This document shows, piece after piece, positions 58,294-64,000 of a stretch of 64,000 bases of DNA. The translations under genes were made by a program, and so were the position numbers. The notes beneath the pieces are model-generated. The model did not search any database. It was not told where the DNA came from and saw only the letters and a program-made list of their open reading frames with translations. Source of the DNA: Eurosta solidaginis (lineage: Eukaryota; Arthropoda; Insecta; Diptera; Tephritidae). Every line of letters starts with the position of its first letter. The stretch's first letter is position 1. The DNA is taken from NCBI RefSeq assembly GCF_040869045.1, contig NC_090320.1:254200978-254264977 (forward strand), read 5' to 3'.

Positions 58294-61200
58294 TTTATCC
58301 AGATTCTTTATAAATTAATAATCAAAGTCTTTGATTTTGGCAAAAGGTAATCCTGGACAATAGTGATTGTATTGAGCAGCAACTTTCTTCAGAAAAAAAC
58401 TCTTACATATCGCTCCTGAAAGATATATGCACAAAATAGCCCATACATTTCTAAAATTTTTAGAAATCAGTTTTCAACATTTTTTAACACTATACACATC
58501 ATCCCTACGAACAAATAAGCGTACGCTCAGTGCGTTGGCGGTAAGAAGGGTGGTTGTGTGAGTCGTAAATCAACTCACCTTCGGCTTACAACTTGGTTTG
58601 ATTGTGTGTGTTCATTACAACTATTCCGGAAGGTATACGAAACGGAAAAAGAAAAAGTGAGTGCAAACTGGGGCTATATATAGTCACGTTGAAATTTTTA
58701 AAACGTTAGCCATGGCGAAAACAACGATTGAAGTGACTGAAAGAGCTTTGCAGTAAATTGCCCTTGCGCAAGAGTGTAGCATTAAGAGATGGCAGTAGTT
58801 CTAATTCCGTATTCTCGAAGACCTTTCAACTGACACTTTTAAAATTGGTAAGTCCTTAGAAATGACAGTTGTCCTCTTTTGTAAACCTTTTTTTACGCAT
58901 TTTAAACTGATTCAGTCTTAGATGGTTCCAATATAGTCACAATGCGTGATTGATTAATTTAAATACATAAACCTGTTGGCATAAATGTGGGTAGTAACTG
59001 TTCCGCTCTGCATTCGATTAGTGGCAGTGCGGAGGCAGTCATTAAACCTCTAGCGCGAAATTGGCGTTTTGCGCGTCTGTCTCCCATATTCGCTGCAGGG
59101 TGACTCTATGCCAAATTTTCAAGTGCACGGACAAGCGTGCAATATAACATGTAGTCCTTTTACTTTTCATCAAAATAAGAAAAAGTTGTTTGCAGATTTA
59201 TTTTATAGTTAATCTAGAAGAGTAATTCTTTATACGAGGTACGAGGAGTTGCGTGCAAAGCGGGGTCAACGATCGATGTTTCCTTTTTGCGTAAAACAGC
59301 TCAATAGAAAGAATAGGTCCAGCTCTATACCCACACACAAGGTTCTTCCCCAAAGGAGCTTTCTCTCCCGTGCTTCTTTTAACAGGCCAGACAGATGAGA
59401 TTCATAGTCGAATGATCATAATTTAAAAAATGTGTTATAACTAAACCTAAGCCGATAAAAAATGTTGAACAGGATTAAGACCGTTTTCATAGTTCGGCAT
59501 ATGATAATCTTAATTTTCAAATTTGTTCACATTATGAACAAGACGTTTTATATTGGAGCGCTTTTCTAAAATCCCTTGTTAAATTTGGTTTAGAGACAAA
59601 CCGGTTTTGGCAGTGTGCCATCATCAGTGTAATTTACATATGCGAAAATAAGCATGAAATTACGGTTATCAAGTATTTTGTATTTTTGTGTAAAAAATTC
59701 TCGATAATTTACGCTTTCTATTCTCGTTCTCTTGAATTAGGAATAGACAAAAATGTTCTGTATATAAAATGTCATTTATTTACAACACTCTTCCGAAAGT
59801 GAAACTTAACAATTAAAACTTTTCGTCATCCCCTTTACACCGTTATAACATCAAACTGAATAATTTTTTTTTTTTTAGAGTGCACTGCTTTTATACGCTG
59901 AGTTGCCTCGTTCACCTATTTGTTCTAGGGTCTAGACTTTCGCGAACAGCCTTTTCGATTAGTTGCTTATTTGCTTCACTCATATCTCTGCATTTCACAT
60001 TGGATGTTGACTTCTATGTATATATGTGGGTAATGTCGTCTGCGCTCTTTGTTGCTGTATCAGATTTGACGTCAATGCTTTATGCTGCTATTTATTTGTG
60101 TGCGTAACGGTTTACTCTCTCGTTTGCTTAGATTACTGTGGTAATTGTGCAGTCTTTATAAAATTTTCACCGTAATGTATCGAAATTGCTTATACTTGTA
60201 ACAATACAAACTGATACATATATAATACATCTTGAACGCATGTGAATTCAAAAACTTTTAAACACAACGAGGCTAACTCGAGCAAGATTTTTTACAGCTC
60301 AGTTTAAGGCGATTATGTATTAATGGCCGAACACGTGTGGAACAAGTATAAACTTCTTATATCAAATATCAACAGATATTAGCTTACGCTGCCATCTGGC
60401 GAATGTTAGCACCTGCTGGTAATGCAATGGTAATAATATCGCCATTATACAAATAAATTTCTTTGTGTGTCCACAATCGTTTATTTTTACCAAATTTTTT
60501 TAATAAAATATAGCTAAACAAAAGCACTACGACGAATAACGCCCAAAACTTGCTAATAGCACGAATCTCCATCTTTACAACCAAAACTTCATTTATATAT
60601 TTGGATTCCAAATCAGAGCGAAAAAGGGACGTTCACATATAAACGGCATTAAGAAATAATGTATAAGATATTTCAAATGGCTTAATATCTACGACTTAAT
60701 ACCTAGATATCTGATATAAGTCCTAAGAAATTGAATTTAGTTTCATTCAGTTTAAGCGAACACATGATATATACATTCACCAGTCCAAAAATATAGCTTA
60801 ACAATAAGCGAAAATTTTAATATATTTTAATCAATACGGAAGAAGACAGTCGTTCACAACAATCACTTCTTTGCCTAGCAATTTCATACCTACCCAGTGT
60901 AAACACGTGTCTTCGCTTTGCTGTTGAAATTGAAATGAAATATTATATTTTTTGCTGTCTCCTTTTACGTTTAAAATGCGATTAAAATTTTTTCTTGACT
61001 TAATTGATTTTTTTTCTTGCCACTCTTACTTCGTTCTTTTGCTGTTTTTGTTTTCATCGCATTTTTGTAGTCAATCATGCAGTAAATTAAAACGAAAATT
61101 GTTTTTCGCGCTGGTGATGAGCTCAATATTTATCTTGAGTATTTTTTTATTGATTCCATTTGTTAGGCAGATTTTCATATGAAGAAAAGACCAATGGAAG

Positions 61201-61540
61201 CATGAAATAGGTGTAGACGTGGTACGTGGGATTGGTATGCTGTATAAGGCTATATATGAAAGCCCGGCAATAAAAAGTGTATTTATTTTAAGAGTGATTA
61301 AAAGCAAACCCCTTTAAGATATCCATAATAGTACGGTAAAGGAAACGACCGTAGAAGATGGACTTATAATTTTTCCCTTTAAACTTGGACGTATCATGTT
61401 TCTCCTGAAGAAGAATACATACTTAATTATTCAATTAAAAGTAGACACGCTATTCAGTTAAGGACGATAAGGAGAGGGGGTGATGCGAGTGCGTAACGAC
61501 TAGTATGGAGCTAAATGTCACCTTTGGCTATGCGTAGGGG
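58294..61540. other. Unassigned AT-rich region
   Basis: No confident gene. A 75-codon minus-strand frame at 60384-60611 could encode a small one-helix membrane protein (helix 'FWALFVVVLLFSYILL'), but no similarity or codon evidence supports it. A 'gacaaaccggttttggcag' segment near 59593 looks repeat-derived. Confidence 0.35.
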
Positions 61541-61544
61541 ATTG

Positions 61545-61880
61545 AAAATGTTCCATATTAGTTCCGAAAGAGTCTCGAGCTATTGCAAAAAAGTCCCGAA
61601 GTATACCCTAAGGGATGCTTAAACTGTTCCAAATTGTTCTGAAATAGTCTCGAAATGATTCTGATGTTTTCCTGAAATAATCCTGAAGTAATCCTTAAAT
61701 TGTCCTGAAAGAGCGTCGAAGTTAAGTCATCCTGTAACTGCCCTGAAATGGTTTCAAAATAGTCTTGAAATGAAGTGTTTCTAAATGATACCTAAAATAA
61801 TCCGGAAGCGATCTTGAAATGGTTCTGAATTCGTTCAAATACACTCTTTAAGGGTTTAGGAAACGGTACCGAAGTTGTTC
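61545..61880. repeat. Diverged CGGGA-type satellite, inverse orientation
   Basis: Words such as 'aatagtctcgaaatgattct' and 'gtcccgaagt' are the complement of the word set in 3960-5870. Degenerate and AT-shifted. Confidence 0.55.
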
Positions 61881-61899
61881 CAATATATATATAGTTTCA

Positions 61900-64000
61900 T
61901 ACTTACTTACTTACTTAATTGGCGCTTAACCGTCTAAACGGTTATGGCCGTCCAACAAGGCGCGCCAGTCGCTCCTTCGCTCCGCCAACCGGCGCCAATT
62001 GGTCACACCAAGGGAGTTTAAATCGTTTTCCACCTGGTCCTTCCAACGGAGTGGGGGCCGCCCTTTACCTCTGCTTCCATAGGGGGGTTCCGATAGAAAC
62101 ACTTTCTTGGCCGGAGCATCATCTTTCATTCGCATAACATGGCCTAGCCAGCGCAGCCGCTGCGTTTTAATTCGCTGGACTATGTTGATGTCTGCGTATA
62201 GCTCGTACAGCACATCATTAAACCTTCTTCGGTACTCGCCATCGCCAACGCGTAGAGGTCCATAAATCTTTCGAAGAACTTTTATCTCGAACACTCCCAA
62301 AGCCGCTTCATCTGCTGTTGTCATGGTCCATGCTTCTGCCCCATATAGCAGGACGGGTACGATAAGTGACTTGTAGAGTATGATTTTCGTTCGCCGAGAG
62401 AGGACTTTACTTTTCAATTGCCTACCTAGTCCAAAGTAGCATTTATTGGCAAGATTGATTCTTCGCTGGATTTCAGTGCTGATGTTGTTGCTAATGTTGA
62501 TGCTGGTTCCCAAATAAACGAAGTCTTTTACTATTTCGAAATTATGGCTGCCAACAGTAGCGTGGTTGCCAAGGCGCATATGCGCTGACTCTTTGCTCGA
62601 TGACAGCAGGTACTTCGTTTTGTCCTCATTCACCATCAAACCCATCTTTACCGCTTCTTTTTCCAGCTTGGAGTAAGCAGAACTAACAGCGCGGGTGTTT
62701 AGGCCGATGATATCAATGTCATCAGCATATGCCAGTAATTGCACGCTTTTATAGTATAATTATTCCAGTGCGGTTAAGTTCTGCAGCTAGTATAATTTTC
62801 TCCAGCATCAAATTAAAGAAATCGCACGACAGGGGGTCACCCTGTCTGAAACCTCGTTTAGTTTCGATCGGCTCGGAGAGGTCCTTCCCAATTCTGACTG
62901 AGCTGATGGTGTTGCTCAACGTCATTTTGCACAGCCGTATAAGTTTTGCGGGGAAACCAAATTCAGACATAGCGGCATATAGGCAGCTCCTTTTCGTGCT
63001 GTCGAAGGCGGCTTTAAAGTCGACGAAGAGGTGATGTGTGTCGATTCTCTTTTCACGGGTTTTTTCCAAGATTTAGCGCATTGTGAAAATCTGGTCGATG
63101 GTAGATTTACCAGGTCTGAAGCCGCACTGATATGGTCCAATCAGCCGGTTCACGGTGGGCTTCAATCTTTCGCACAATACACTTGAAAGGACCTTATATG
63201 CGATATTAAGAAGGCTGATTCCACGATAGTTGGTGCATTTTGCAGTATCCCCCTTCTTGTGGACTGGGCAAACAACACTTAGATTCCAACCGTCGGGCAT
63301 GCTTTCGTCCGCCCATATTTTGCTAAGAAGCTGCTGCATGCGCCTTACCAACTCCTCGCCGCCGAACTTGAATAGCTCCGCAGGCAATCCATCAGCGCCC
63401 ACGGTCTTGTTGTTTTTCAATCTGGTTATTGCTATTCTAACTTCGTCATAATCGGGCGGGGGGACATATATTCCATCATCATCGATTGCGGGATCGGGTT
63501 CTTCATCTCTGCGCGGTGAATTGCTGCCTCCATTTAGGAGAGCAGAGAAGTGTTCCCTCCATAATCTAAGCACTCTCTGGACATCAGTTACAAGGTCGCC
63601 GTTTTCATTCCTACAGGAGTATGCCCCGGTCTTAAAACCTTCCGTCTGTCGCCGTTTTTTTTGGTAGAATTTTCGGGCGTTATTCCTGGTGGCTAGCAGT
63701 TCAAGCTCCTCGCACTCACGCCTTTTTGCTTCTGCTTTTTTCTTCCTGAAAAGGCGTCTCGCTTCCCTTTTCAACTCACGATAGCGTTCACACACTCCTC
63801 TTGTCGCGCTCGCTTTTAACGTAGCCCTGTAGGCAGCGTCTTTTCTTTCGCTAGCAACGCGGCATTCTTCATCATACCAGTTGTTTTTTCGTGGCCGCCG
63901 GTAACCAATTTTTTCCTCGGCGGCAGTATGAAGTTCTTTGGAGATATGCTCCCACTGCTCCTGTATTCCTTCAAGATGAGTTGTGCCCTCAGAGAGCAGG
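61900..64000 (-). mobile_element. RTE-like LINE, 3' part, continues beyond the window
   Basis: A non-LTR retrotransposon on the minus strand. The open frame runs in from the window edge with an EN-RT linker ('WYDEECRVASERKDAAY', near 63850-63910) and then the RT. The palm motifs include 'GADGLPAELFK' (about 63380), 'GFRQGDPLSC' (about 62840), 'AYADDIDIIG' (about 62710-62738) and 'RLRWLGHVMRM' (about 62125-62170). The very short 3' UTR and the (TAAG)n tail at 61901-61917 fit the RTE clade. The endonuclease lies outside the window. Confidence 0.8.
61926..64000 (-). pseudogene. RTE-like endonuclease-reverse transcriptase, 3' part, two lesions
   Basis: Three blocks were read: 64000-63073, 63069-62749 and 62744-61926. 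The first two share one frame and are separated by a TAA at 63073-63075, probably a Gln codon mutation after 'IFTMR'. Between the second and third there is a frameshift near 62745-62760, just before the YADD motif. Otherwise the frame is well preserved, which suggests recent decay. The reading frame stops 25 bp before the TAAG tail. Confidence 0.8.

Noticed and set aside
59580..59640. Hammerhead ribozyme-like core on the minus strand (CTGATGA, stem, then AAAAC)
   Set aside because: The conserved G of GAAA is missing and stems I and III cannot be formed from the flanks.
60384..60611. Small membrane protein gene (75 codons)
   Set aside because: One plausible helix but no supporting similarity, promoter or codon signal; kept only as a remark.

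Overview
This window looks like chromosomal DNA of a cyclorrhaphan fly, most likely a tephritid fruit fly. It is AT-rich and crowded with transposable elements, and it has one intact protein gene, a kekkon-family (kek5-like) LRR-Ig transmembrane receptor at 53356-56565. The taxonomic guess rests on the close resemblance of that receptor to Drosophila Kek5 and on many rolling-circle HINE/DINE-1-type repeats of a style I associate with tephritids. It was not confirmed by any search.

Left part (1-27.6 kb). A HINE element carrying a 130-bp tandem array is split by a canonical-Helitron-like insert. That insert holds a 381-bp foldback MITE and a 1.9-kb GC-richer 'CGGGA' satellite. A decayed I/Jockey-type LINE (minus strand, 7.56-10.25 kb) is cut by a short piggyBac-like element with TTAA flanks. 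Next come a 660-bp foldback element, a HINE copy (15.5-17.4 kb), an R1-like LINE split by a tRNA-derived SINE with an 11-bp target duplication, a nested palindrome of about 1.3 kb with Pol III boxes on both arms, another HINE copy (22.2-24.5 kb), and a hAT-type non-autonomous element with 8-bp flanks.

Middle part (27.6-50.9 kb). A hAT transposase pseudogene is interrupted by one HINE copy and abutted by another, and the abutting copy has the same ends but a different, 307-bp internal tandem unit. A piggyBac remnant with an intact TTAA site and terminal repeats follows. Beyond it lie a truncated HINE, a second full SINE, a Ty3/gypsy-like gag remnant, a 120-bp segmental duplication around an AAAAT-rich tract, and a Jockey LINE interrupted by a second LINE with a poly(A) tail.

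Right part (50.9-64 kb). From about 50.9 to 56.8 kb I recognise no repeats except simple repeats, as expected for a gene and its leader. The kek5-like coding sequence has no introns. Downstream are a (TA)n tract, a 23-bp remnant of an RTE-like LINE tail, a 148-bp MITE and a degenerate CGGGA-type satellite. The window ends inside an RTE-like LINE on the minus strand that has one nonsense mutation and one frameshift.

Nothing here forms an operon or a multi-gene system. The most interesting content is how the mobile elements are nested, and the modular make-up of the HINE family: constant ends with interchangeable tandem arrays.
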